This document shows positions 26,789 to 35,124 of a stretch of DNA of 38,432 nt, in pieces. The stretch is taken from positions 1 to 38,432 of the forward strand of contig DVMT01000028.1 of the NCBI GenBank assembly GCA_018714855.1. Reading direction: 5' to 3'. Position numbers and translations under genes: made by a program. Position 1 is the stretch's first letter. Every line of letters starts with the position of its first letter. The stretch is from Candidatus Aphodocola excrementigallinarum. GTDB taxonomy: Bacteria; Bacillota_I; Bacilli_A; RF39; UBA660. The notes beneath the pieces are model-generated. The model did not search any database and was not told where the DNA came from. It saw only the letters and a list, made by a program, of their open reading frames with translations.

Positions 26789-28960
26789 ATGATATTCAGT
26801 AATAAGAACAATAAGCTATTAAATGTGTTTGATAATATTGATAGTGATGATTGTAAATCAAAAATTAATATATTAATTGTTTTATTATTGAAATATGTGG
26901 ATTTAATTAACTACAAACCTAAAATGGTTAATAATAAAGAATATAAAAAAACATTAATACAAAATAAAGAAGCGGTAATGCTATATCTTAGATTATCATT
27001 AGATGTTTTATGTGATCATAATATAAATGAAAAAATCTTAGATAATGAAAATTTGGATTATATATGTGATTTGAAAGGAAATCTTGATTTGAAATCTTTA
27101 AAAGGAAAAAAATTACTTCTTCAGCAAATCAGAAATTCTTTTGCTCATAAAAGTGGAAAAATAATTTTTTTTGTTGAAGATGGTATTAAGAAAGTTCGAT
27201 TTGATAATAAATCATGGTTTAGTATAAAAGTAAATGTCTCTGATATAAATAAGTTGTTTGAAAAAATAGAAGTTCTTAATGAAAATAACAAGGCCCAAAA
27301 GTTGATTTCATCAGCAATTTCTTTTGTTGACAAAAATGAATTTAGTAAAATAAAAGGTGATTCAAGTATAATAATTTTATTGAACCTACTTATGTGTTAT
27401 AACAAAGAAAGTATTTTTGATGTTTTTATGCAAACTCAGACATCATTTATAGATGCTTCAAAATTTGAAATTAATTCTACTGAAAATTTAAGTCAATTTA
27501 TAGATAAAGCAAAAAAAATATTCTTTGAAAGATATAATATAACATTTCATTCAGAAAAGGATAGATTATCATATAACAATGAATGGAAAACTCTATTGGG
27601 AGATTATTCAAGCTCAATTTTTTCTCAATTAAATAATACATATAATATAGAAAATATGCCGTATGATATATATACTTGTAAGCATATTCCTGTTCCAATT
27701 TTTTTGAAGTATTTAAGGGATGCAAATTCTCATGGAAGGATAAAAATAACAGATGATTATTTTATATTTTATAATCAAGAAAAAGGTAGTAATTCAAAAC
27801 CATATTTTTTTATAAAAATACAAAAGCAAGACTTAGTTGAATTTTTGAACAAAGATTATTTTGTGGAAAGTTTAATAACTTCAATTAATGAACATAGATC
27901 TGAGTTTTCAAAAGAGTTTTATTTGCTAGAAAAATCGGAATCTGCTAATTCAATCGCAAATTATATCGACATATATAGAAATAGGATGAAAAGTATGTCA
28001 GAAATAGATGTCATTGAGTATATGTATAAAAACAATAAATTTTCTTCATATCTAATGGAATTCCCTGATCAAGTTAAAGACTTTATAGATTATAGGTTAA
28101 ATGATGGAACTTTATTATTGTCTCGTATAATTTCTTTTGAAAGTATGAAAATCAATGAATTTCAAAAAAAATTGGATAGTAATTACATTAGTGAATTTAT
28201 GTCTCGTTGTCTTAATAAAGGACAAAAATTGTATAGTAATTATATAGAAAATGGTAATGATAATTTTTTTAAAACATTATATTCCTTCGAAAGAAATTTG
28301 GATACATTTGAACCAAATATTATAATTAGTGAATTCAATGAATTGAGTAAAGATGATTCAAAAATAATATTCGAAGGTGCTGATGAAATGAAAGAAGAAT
28401 TTGAAGAAGGAAATGCATATTTAGACATTTCAGAAGAGAGTGCCAGAATTTTGGTTGAATTAGGAATGCAAACAAGTAAAAGAAGAGAAATTGATAAAAT
28501 AATGTTGGCTATAGGTTTAAGAAAAGATAAACGGGCTGATATGAATTCAACTGTTAAAGAAAAAAGATATACAATAAAAAATATTCAAAAACACGGTTCG
28601 TTGGCACATGTTTATTTAAATACATCAAAAGAAAATTTAAAACTATTTATTAAGAAAAATAGAACGGTATCAATTGCAATATGCGTTGCTTTAGCTGTTA
28701 AACTTTTAAATTTGGGTGTTGCTATATGTGGAAACAAATTAGGATTTAATATTTTTTCATTATCTCCAGAAATTTTATTGGTGAGTTTATCAAGTGCTTT
28801 AGCTTTGAATTTTTCTCTTAGATTTGCTGCTCGTACAAAAACGAAATTAGATAATGAAATATTAAAACAATCAAAAAGAGTAGAAATGTATTCAGATGAT
28901 GATATTGGAGGTGAACAGCTTGCAACTAGAAATAATGGATCAAATAACATTAGAAAATAA
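26789..28960 (+). CDS. Large hypothetical protein with two HEPN-like Rx4H motifs and C-terminal TM helices
   Basis: QIRNSFAHKSGKIIFF and YLRDANSHGRIKI; hydrophobic segments SIAICVALAVKLLNLGVAICG and ILLVSLSSALALNF. Confidence 0.75.
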   Translation: MIFSNKNNKLLNVFDNIDSDDCKSKINILIVLLLKYVDLINYKPKMVNNKEYKKTLIQNKEAVMLYLRLSLDVLCDHNINEKILDNENLDYICDLKGNLDLKSLKGKKLLLQQIRNSFAHKSGKIIFFVEDGIKKVRFDNKSWFSIKVNVSDINKLFEKIEVLNENNKAQKLISSAISFVDKNEFSKIKGDSSIIILLNLLMCYNKESIFDVFMQTQTSFIDASKFEINSTENLSQFIDKAKKIFFERYNITFHSEKDRLSYNNEWKTLLGDYSSSIFSQLNNTYNIENMPYDIYTCKHIPVPIFLKYLRDANSHGRIKITDDYFIFYNQEKGSNSKPYFFIKIQKQDLVEFLNKDYFVESLITSINEHRSEFSKEFYLLEKSESANSIANYIDIYRNRMKSMSEIDVIEYMYKNNKFSSYLMEFPDQVKDFIDYRLNDGTLLLSRIISFESMKINEFQKKLDSNYISEFMSRCLNKGQKLYSNYIENGNDNFFKTLYSFERNLDTFEPNIIISEFNELSKDDSKIIFEGADEMKEEFEEGNAYLDISEESARILVELGMQTSKRREIDKIMLAIGLRKDKRADMNSTVKEKRYTIKNIQKHGSLAHVYLNTSKENLKLFIKKNRTVSIAICVALAVKLLNLGVAICGNKLGFNIFSLSPEILLVSLSSALALNFSLRFAARTKTKLDNEILKQSKRVEMYSDDDIGGEQLATRNNGSNNIRK

Positions 28961-29165
28961 TGCAAAATACATTGTTGTAGATAATGCGAATAATAATTCT
29001 AAACAGTATTATTTACTGGTTAATGAAGATGACATAAACAATATTATGATTGCATACATAGATGGCAAAGAACTTGTGTCAATTGAAAATAGAGATGAAT
29101 TTAAAAAAATCTTAAAATGTTTTGATTCTGAAAAAATATTAAAAACATGTATATATAAAAATTGA
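28920..29165 (+). CDS. Small DUF1292-like protein
   Basis: AKYIVVDNANNNSKQYYLLVNEDDINNIMIAYIDGKELVSIENRDEFKKIL; TTG start after GGAGG, overlapping upstream gene. Confidence 0.6.
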   Translation: MQLEIMDQITLENNAKYIVVDNANNNSKQYYLLVNEDDINNIMIAYIDGKELVSIENRDEFKKILKCFDSEKILKTCIYKN

Positions 29166-29172
29166 TAAAATA

Positions 29173-29640
29173 TTGGGATTTAATAAAACTGAAGAAAAAG
29201 ATTTTGTTTGTGGTAAATTGATTCCAAAAGATACTAAAAATAAGGAAAAAGAAATGTCAAAATATACTGTGGAAAAAACTTTACAATACAAAAATTATTT
29301 AATTAATGACATAAAAAATGAAAAATTACCATTACAAAAGAGATTAGCTGACGTATTAGGTGACAATATGGAAATAGATGGTGAGAATGTAAATATAAAT
29401 GATTACTTGCTATCTAATTTGGAAGAAGATATTAAACAAAAAATAGATGATTTAGTTGATATACTAGTACAATCAAAATATGGTTCTATAACATTCTATT
29501 ATGATAATTTATTTAAACAAATTATAAATGATTATAAAAAAGATGGAACAATTAGAAAAGATAAGATTAAATTATGCATAGAAATTATGAATAATTATTA
29601 TGATGGTGTAATTGGAATAGATAATTTCTTTAATATATAA
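29173..29640 (+). CDS. Hypothetical protein (start uncertain; ATG 29254 has a better RBS)
   Basis: ORF following the two previous genes on same strand. Confidence 0.6.
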   Translation: MGFNKTEEKDFVCGKLIPKDTKNKEKEMSKYTVEKTLQYKNYLINDIKNEKLPLQKRLADVLGDNMEIDGENVNINDYLLSNLEEDIKQKIDDLVDILVQSKYGSITFYYDNLFKQIINDYKKDGTIRKDKIKLCIEIMNNYYDGVIGIDNFFNI

Positions 29641-29643
29641 GAA

Positions 29644-29675
29644 AACTAGACAATTAAATTTGTCTAGTTATTTTA
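29644..29675 (+). terminator. Terminator (copy 1 of a duplicated segment)
   Basis: AACTAGACAA-ttaaa-TTTGTCTAGTTATTTT. Confidence 0.7.
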
Positions 29676-29678
29676 ATA

Positions 29679-29724
29679 TACGGGGGAATGAGAAAATCAA
29701 ACTCCCAACACTGGTTTTGGAGAG
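29679..29724 (-). pseudogene. tRNA-Trp 3'-half remnant
   Basis: GGGGGAATGAGAAAATCAAACTCCCAACACTGGTTTTGGAGA resembles 33269-33313 of the intact tRNA-Trp. Confidence 0.7.
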
Positions 29725-29782
29725 TGGCGTTGTATAAAAAATATTTAAATATAATGTTATAATAAAATTGAAGGTGATTATT

Positions 29783-30319
29783 ATGAGTAAATTATACATT
29801 GTACGTCATGGAAAAACAGATTGGAATGAAAAAGGACTTCTTCAAGGATCTAATGATATTTTGCTTAGTGAAGAAGGTATAAAAGAGGCTAAAGAATTAG
29901 CTTTAATGCTTGATTTGAATAATATAGATATATGTATTTCATCTCCTTTAAAAAGAGCTAAACAAACGGCTAGTATTCTAACTCAAGGAAAGGTGAAAAT
30001 TATTTATGATGATTTGCTTAAAGAAAGAGGTTTTGGCTCATATGAAGGTAAAAAAATAAATCAGGACTTAATAGATAAATGCTGGGATTATAATAAAAAT
30101 GATGATTCTAACGGATTAGAAAGTATAAAAGAGTGCTTAAGAAGGGCGAGAGTATTTTTAAATAAAATAAAAAAAGAATATCCTAATAAGAATATTTTAA
30201 TAGTATCTCATTTTGCTTTTATAAAAGCACTTCATTATAATATTGTTGGTTATGATGAGAATACAGATTTTTTATCGTTTAGACCTAAAAATGCAACTTT
30301 ATATGAATATGATATTTAA
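29783..30319 (+). CDS. Histidine phosphatase family protein (phosphoglycerate mutase-like)
   Basis: LYIVRHGKTDWNEKGLLQGSNDILLSEEGIKEA, ISSPLKRAKQTA, ERGFGSYEGK, LIVSHFAFIKAL. Confidence 0.92.
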   Translation: MSKLYIVRHGKTDWNEKGLLQGSNDILLSEEGIKEAKELALMLDLNNIDICISSPLKRAKQTASILTQGKVKIIYDDLLKERGFGSYEGKKINQDLIDKCWDYNKNDDSNGLESIKECLRRARVFLNKIKKEYPNKNILIVSHFAFIKALHYNIVGYDENTDFLSFRPKNATLYEYDI

Positions 30320-30334
30320 AAGAGTTTTTAAATA

Positions 30335-30616
30335 TTACTTTTGATTATATTGTCTTCCACTTTTCATTTTATTAATTATATTTTCATCTCTATCAGTATT
30401 AATAAATAATTCGTATGGTTCTATATTTAAGGATTTTGCTATACTTTCTATTTTAGGAATAGTAGGGCAGTGCAATCCTCTTTCTACGTCTGTTATGTAT
30501 CTAGGGCTTAGCTTGCTTAACTCAGCAAGCTTTTCTTGTGAATAATTATTTACGTATCTATAATACTTTATATTAAAGATTAATAGTTCCCTTAAGTCTT
30601 TAAATTCTAATTTCAT
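30335..30616 (-). CDS. XRE-family HTH transcriptional regulator
   Basis: NIKYYRYVNNYSQEKLAELSKLSPRYITDVERGLHCPTIPKIESIAKSLNIEPYELF. Confidence 0.92.
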   Translation of the reverse strand: MKLEFKDLRELLIFNIKYYRYVNNYSQEKLAELSKLSPRYITDVERGLHCPTIPKIESIAKSLNIEPYELFINTDRDENIINKMKSGRQYNQK

Positions 30617-30644
30617 AATACTACCTCATTTACAAGTATGATAT

Positions 30645-30688
30645 TATTTACTGCAAAATATTCACATGAACTATTTACTGCAAAATAT
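30645..30688. repeat. Two perfect 17-bp direct repeats in a divergent promoter region
   Basis: TATTTACTGCAAAATAT at 30645-30661 and 30672-30688 (27-nt period). Confidence 0.9.
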
Positions 30689-30722
30689 AAAAATGTTATA
30701 CTTAAGTAAAGGAGTGATAGTA

Positions 30723-31982
30723 TTGAGTAAAAAAGAAAAAAAGAATCATAAGTTAGAACGTAGAGATAAAATATTTTTGCTTGTTGGTGCGATATTGCTT
30801 TTATTATTAATAATTGTTATATATTTTGCGTTTTTTAAGAAGAGTAATTTATCTGCTACTGATATTAGCGAGAAAATGAGTAAAGAAATTGACAGTATAG
30901 AAAGCTATAAAATGGTTGATCCAGATGAAATTGCTGGAGAAAAACATGAGTATGTAGAAAAAACCTACATTTATGATGAAGATATAGAGCATTCAAGTAA
31001 TGATTGGCTTGCTGCTTCAGCTTCTATAGAGGTTTTTAAAAATGATTCTGATGCTAAGTTAAGATATGACTATTTAAATAAGTATTATGAAGAATATGAA
31101 GAAACCTTTTCTAAAGAAGATTTTGGAGACAAAATAGTAAAAAAGATTCCAAATAAAAAATACTTATATTTAAATGGTAATGTTTTATTACAAATTAATG
31201 AAAATGCATCTAATTCAGAAATTAATGAATACAAAAACGTGCTTAAAAAGATTTTAAGAAGAAATAAATATGATAAATCTAGTTACTCAAAAAAAGAATT
31301 AGATAAAGAAAAGAAAAATAACAATAAAGAAATAGAGTCAACTATTAAAGAAGAAAAAGAAGAGTTATTAAACGATTTGAATAGTAAATTAGATAATATG
31401 CTTACAGATTTAGATAACTGTTCTGAGACAGATATGTATAAAATTCAAAGGAATGTTAAAGACTATGCTGGTGTTTCAATCATAAAAGAAAAATATGATA
31501 GTGTTATTTCTAAAATAAACACAAGAAAACAAAATAACGTTAATGATGTTAACAATAGAATTAATAATCTTTATAGTACTCTTGATTCTAATGAACTACA
31601 AAGTATAAAAGATAAAATAGAAGAGTATACTGATGAGTTTTATGAAACATATAAATCTGATTGGCAAACAAAATTGGATGATATAGAAAATAAAATAAAC
31701 GAAAAACAAAGGCAAGAAGAAATTGCCAGAAAAACAAAAACTCTTTCTAATGGCAATTATACAGTTGGTGTAGATATAGAAAGTGGTACTTATGATTTAA
31801 TTGCGGTATCTGGTGGTGGTAACGTAATTATATATGATTCATTAGGTGGATTAGAAGTAAATGAAATTATGGGTACTAGAGATTCCAGTTTTTATTCTAA
31901 AACTTATAATAATGTTTATTTAGGATCTGGTTATAAAATAGAATTAAAAAATGGAGTAACAATTAAATTTCAGGCGAAATAA
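30723..31982 (+). CDS. Membrane-anchored coiled-coil protein with C-terminal beta domain
   Basis: TM KIFLLVGAILLLLLIIVIYFAFF; coiled coil; C-terminal SNGNYTVGVDIESGTYDLIAVSGGGNVIIYD; TTG start after AAAGGAG. Confidence 0.75.
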   Translation: MSKKEKKNHKLERRDKIFLLVGAILLLLLIIVIYFAFFKKSNLSATDISEKMSKEIDSIESYKMVDPDEIAGEKHEYVEKTYIYDEDIEHSSNDWLAASASIEVFKNDSDAKLRYDYLNKYYEEYEETFSKEDFGDKIVKKIPNKKYLYLNGNVLLQINENASNSEINEYKNVLKKILRRNKYDKSSYSKKELDKEKKNNNKEIESTIKEEKEELLNDLNSKLDNMLTDLDNCSETDMYKIQRNVKDYAGVSIIKEKYDSVISKINTRKQNNVNDVNNRINNLYSTLDSNELQSIKDKIEEYTDEFYETYKSDWQTKLDDIENKINEKQRQEEIARKTKTLSNGNYTVGVDIESGTYDLIAVSGGGNVIIYDSLGGLEVNEIMGTRDSSFYSKTYNNVYLGSGYKIELKNGVTIKFQAK

Positions 31983-31998
31983 AGAAAAGAGGTAAATT

Positions 31999-32493
31999 AT
32001 GGCATTAATAAAATGTAGTGAATGCGGTAAAGAAATAAGTGATAAATCAAAAAAATGTATTCATTGTGGAAATAAAATAAAGAAGAATAAGAAGAAAATA
32101 AACGAAAATTTATTAATTATAATAATAGTAGTTGCTGTATTATTGGTATTAGGCATCATAATTGCATTAGTTACATCAGTTAAAAATAAACCGGACTTAA
32201 AAGAGGTATTTGAAAAAGTAGATTGTGATGATTATTACTGTGAATTGGCGGATGACGGAAGTTATTTGCAAATTGATACAAATCCTTATGACATTGATGA
32301 TTATACTTCTTCTGTTGCATGGGGATACGTAGAAGACGTTAATAAAGAATTAGAGTTTACTGATGCTCTTTTTCAAAGAATGGGCCAAACACGTGCGTTG
32401 GATGGTACTTTAGAAGAAGAAAATGCTGATGTTAAAGTAAGCTGGACTTATCATCCTGATAATGGATTTGAAGTTACTTATTCTTTAAAATAA
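31999..32493 (+). CDS. Zinc-ribbon membrane protein
   Basis: IKCSECGKEISDKSKKCIHCGNKIKKN then TM helix LLIIIIVVAVLLVLGIIIALV. Confidence 0.8.
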   Translation: MALIKCSECGKEISDKSKKCIHCGNKIKKNKKKINENLLIIIIVVAVLLVLGIIIALVTSVKNKPDLKEVFEKVDCDDYYCELADDGSYLQIDTNPYDIDDYTSSVAWGYVEDVNKELEFTDALFQRMGQTRALDGTLEEENADVKVSWTYHPDNGFEVTYSLK

Positions 32494-32530
32494 AATAGTT
32501 TAACAATTTATTTTGGTATGGAGCAAAACT

Positions 32531-33076
32531 ATGAGAATAAAAAAGTATTTAAAAATAATTTTTATTGTAATAATTTGCGTTATTTTCATTTCAGGTTGTA
32601 CTAGTGATGCAAATAATAATACAGATAACTTTGGTCTTCAAAGTAAAGTTATTGAGAATAATAACTCATATAACATAGAAGATTTTCCGAAAATAAAAGA
32701 ATTTGCAATTTCTTTAGAAAAAACACTTTTTGATTATCACGTTAATATTGAATCAATTAGTTTTGAATACTCTCAATACATAGAAGGAATAGCAAGAACT
32801 ATTGATATTAAAATTAATTCAGAAGATTCGATTACAGTAAAGTTTAATGATGATGAAGATTTTGAATTGATAAATTTAGACTCTGATTGTGAAGAAGAAC
32901 CAGATGCTGAGTTCGATTCGGCTAGCTCAGCACTGATAAATTTTGAATATTTTAATTTTTCAGAAGAAGAAAAATATGAAATAATAAATTTATATGATGA
33001 TGAAATTAAATTAGAAAATTATAAGGTTGAAGATGATAGAATTCTTAATATGTTTATAATTTCAAAATTAAAATAA
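32531..33076 (+). CDS. Putative lipoprotein
   Basis: MRIKKYLKIIFIVIICVIFISGCTSD lipobox; ATG 32531. Confidence 0.75.
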   Translation: MRIKKYLKIIFIVIICVIFISGCTSDANNNTDNFGLQSKVIENNNSYNIEDFPKIKEFAISLEKTLFDYHVNIESISFEYSQYIEGIARTIDIKINSEDSITVKFNDDEDFELINLDSDCEEEPDAEFDSASSALINFEYFNFSEEEKYEIINLYDDEIKLENYKVEDDRILNMFIISKLK

Positions 33077-33176
33077 AATGTTATTAATATAATAATCTTT
33101 TAATATAGCATGGAGTAGGATAATTAAATTTGGTTTTTTGTTTTTAAAAGTTTTATATACCTAAGATAAGTTTATA

Positions 33177-33203
33177 CAGAATTGGAATATAATTCCAATT
33201 CTG
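33177..33203. repeat. Perfect 12-bp inverted repeat
   Basis: CAGAATTGGAAT-ata-ATTCCAATTCTG. Confidence 0.85.
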
Positions 33204-33231
33204 CATAAAAATTGTTTATTCTTTAAAATAA

Positions 33232-33263
33232 AAACTAGACAAGTAAATTTGTCTAGTTATTTT
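33232..33263. terminator. Terminator (copy 2 of duplicated segment), adjacent to 3' end of tRNA-Trp
   Basis: AACTAGACAA-gtaaa-TTTGTCTAGTTATTTTT. Confidence 0.65.
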
Positions 33264-33268
33264 TATAA

Positions 33269-33342
33269 TGGCAGGGGATGAGAGAATCGAACTCCCAACA
33301 GTGGTTTTGGAGACCATTATTATACCATTTAACTAATCCCCT
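33269..33342 (-). tRNA. tRNA-Trp (anticodon CCA), CCA end encoded
   Basis: Reverse complement AGGGGATTAGTTAAATGGTATAATAATGGTCTCCAAAACCACTGTTGGGAGTTCGATTCTCTCATCCCCTGCCA; anticodon loop CTCCAAA. Confidence 0.92.
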
Positions 33343-33448
33343 AAATGTAGGCAAGTAAATTATAACACAAAACATTATAAATTATCAATATTTACTTTGA
33401 AAAAATACGATTTAATGATATTATCTTAGTATAGTAGTAGGAGTAGTT

Positions 33449-33982
33449 ATGAAAAAAGTAGTAAAAAGAAAATGGTCTTCCAAAACCTTTAGTAAGTTAT
33501 TTTTAATATTTTTCGTAGGCTGTATAGCAGGCTGGATATATGAGGAAATATTTTATTATGTAGCCGAAGGAATAATAGTAAATAGAGGATTTTTATATGG
33601 TCCTTATTTACCGGTATATGGATTAGGTGCACTTTTGATTTACTTATTATTAAATAGATTCAAAAAACAGCCTTTATTAGTATTTTTACTTTCATTTGTT
33701 ATTACTGGTGTAGTTGAATATTTAACAGGTCTTTGGATGTGGGAAGTCTATCATAAGCGCTGGTGGGATTATACCGGATTATTTTTAAATATTGATGGTT
33801 ATGTGTGTTTTAGGTCATTATTTACCTTTGCTATCGCTGCTTTAGCACTTATATATGTATTTGTACCATTAATTGATAAACTAATAAATAAGATGGGTAA
33901 AAAGGCTTCTTTTGCACTATCTTTAACGATTGGTATTATTATGATTATTGATTTAATACTAACTTTATTATTTAGATATTAA
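33449..33982 (+). CDS. Putative ABC-transporter type IV-like membrane protein (CmpB family)
   Basis: FFVGCIAGWIYEEIFYY..NRGFLYGPYLPVYGLGAL..VEYLTGLWMWEVYHKRWWDYTGLFLNIDGYVCFRSLF. Confidence 0.8.
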   Translation: MKKVVKRKWSSKTFSKLFLIFFVGCIAGWIYEEIFYYVAEGIIVNRGFLYGPYLPVYGLGALLIYLLLNRFKKQPLLVFLLSFVITGVVEYLTGLWMWEVYHKRWWDYTGLFLNIDGYVCFRSLFTFAIAALALIYVFVPLIDKLINKMGKKASFALSLTIGIIMIIDLILTLLFRY

Positions 33983-34033
33983 TATATATGTTAAAAATAC
34001 CACTTGTTATGAATATAATTAACTGGTGATAAA

Positions 34034-34543
34034 ATGAAAGTTAAAATAGACTTACCTTATCCAGAAGTTAAGGTAGAAGAAAAAAACACTTATTATGCTG
34101 ATCTTTTAAGCCAGGATTACGCAGGAGTGGTAAGTGAATCGACTGCTGTTATGCAATATTCATATCAACATTTTGATAAGTCTAAAGAAAACAAAGAATT
34201 TGCCGAAATAATCGCAGAAATAGCAGAAGTTGAGATGAAACACCTGGAATTGTTGGGTGAAACAATAAAGCTATTAGGAAAAGAACCCGTTTACAAGACA
34301 TGTGAATCAGAGCGTGGTGATTGTGTTTTTTGGAGTGCTAAAAATGTTAATTATAAAACAGATTTAAAAGATATGTTAAAATCTGATATTAATTCTGAAA
34401 AAGGTGCTATTAAAAATTATGAAAATCATAAAAGATTAATAAAAGATAAATATATAAAAAACATGCTTGATAGAATAATACTTGATGAGAAAAGACATTT
34501 AGAAATTTTTAATAATATTTATGATGGTTTATTTAAAAAATAA
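34034..34543 (+). CDS. Ferritin-like / rubrerythrin-type di-iron protein
   Basis: LLSQDYAGVVSESTAVMQYSYQH .. EIAEVEMKHLELLGE .. SEKGAIKNYENH .. ILDEKRHLEIF: two ExxH motifs. Confidence 0.8.
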   Translation: MKVKIDLPYPEVKVEEKNTYYADLLSQDYAGVVSESTAVMQYSYQHFDKSKENKEFAEIIAEIAEVEMKHLELLGETIKLLGKEPVYKTCESERGDCVFWSAKNVNYKTDLKDMLKSDINSEKGAIKNYENHKRLIKDKYIKNMLDRIILDEKRHLEIFNNIYDGLFKK

Positions 34544-34570
34544 CTAGATTATATTACTAGTTATTTTTTT
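34535..34570. terminator. Bidirectional terminator
   Basis: AAAAAATAACTAG-attatatta-CTAGTTATTTTTT. Confidence 0.8.
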
Positions 34571-34995
34571 ATATATTTTTCTATTTTCTTTATGCATGTA
34601 ATGCTAGGCTCTTCATCATCATAATAAAGAATACTAAAAAAATCATTGAAATCATTATTTGTTTTTGCAATATGATTAAAATTTGGTTCAAAATAATTCA
34701 TTACTATCTTGAAAAATAAAATTGATGTTCTATGATTTGCGTCATAAAATATTTGCCATAATTGCATTAAAGAAATGCATTTTGTTATACTGTATATATC
34801 AAGATGATCTTTGTTTGCGTCAAACATTTTTATTATTTCTTTTCTTAGTTTGTCTATTTCTTTTTTTCTATCTTTTCTAAGGCCATTTTTTATAAAAAGA
34901 CCATTTATTTTAATTAAGGTATTAATTGGGTTTTCAAAATCTATTTTTACGTTATTAAAATTATTATAAATTTCATAAAATTCTAAATTTTCCAT
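34561..34995 (-). CDS. Hypothetical protein with degenerate Fic-like motif
   Basis: LMQLWQIFYDANHRTSILFFKIVMNYF resembles Fic HPFxxGNGRxxR helix region. Confidence 0.45.
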   Translation of the reverse strand: MENLEFYEIYNNFNNVKIDFENPINTLIKINGLFIKNGLRKDRKKEIDKLRKEIIKMFDANKDHLDIYSITKCISLMQLWQIFYDANHRTSILFFKIVMNYFEPNFNHIAKTNNDFNDFFSILYYDDEEPSITCIKKIEKYIKK

Positions 34996-35124
34996 TGTAC
35001 TTCTTCCTTACGTATATTAGATATTATAAAACACTATAAAGTTTGTGTAAAGTTTTATGAAAACTAATAATTATTTCAAGTGTTTTTATGTTCTTTTTGA
35101 TAAAATTAAAATAGGGTGATTAGC

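Noticed and set aside
27145-28965. Minus-strand ORFs inside the 26789 gene
   Set aside because: Shadow ORFs; no RBS or family signature, and the plus-strand frame is long and coherent.
29679-29724. Functional second tRNA-Trp
   Set aside because: Only the 3' half is recognisable; no D-arm or 5' acceptor strand follows.
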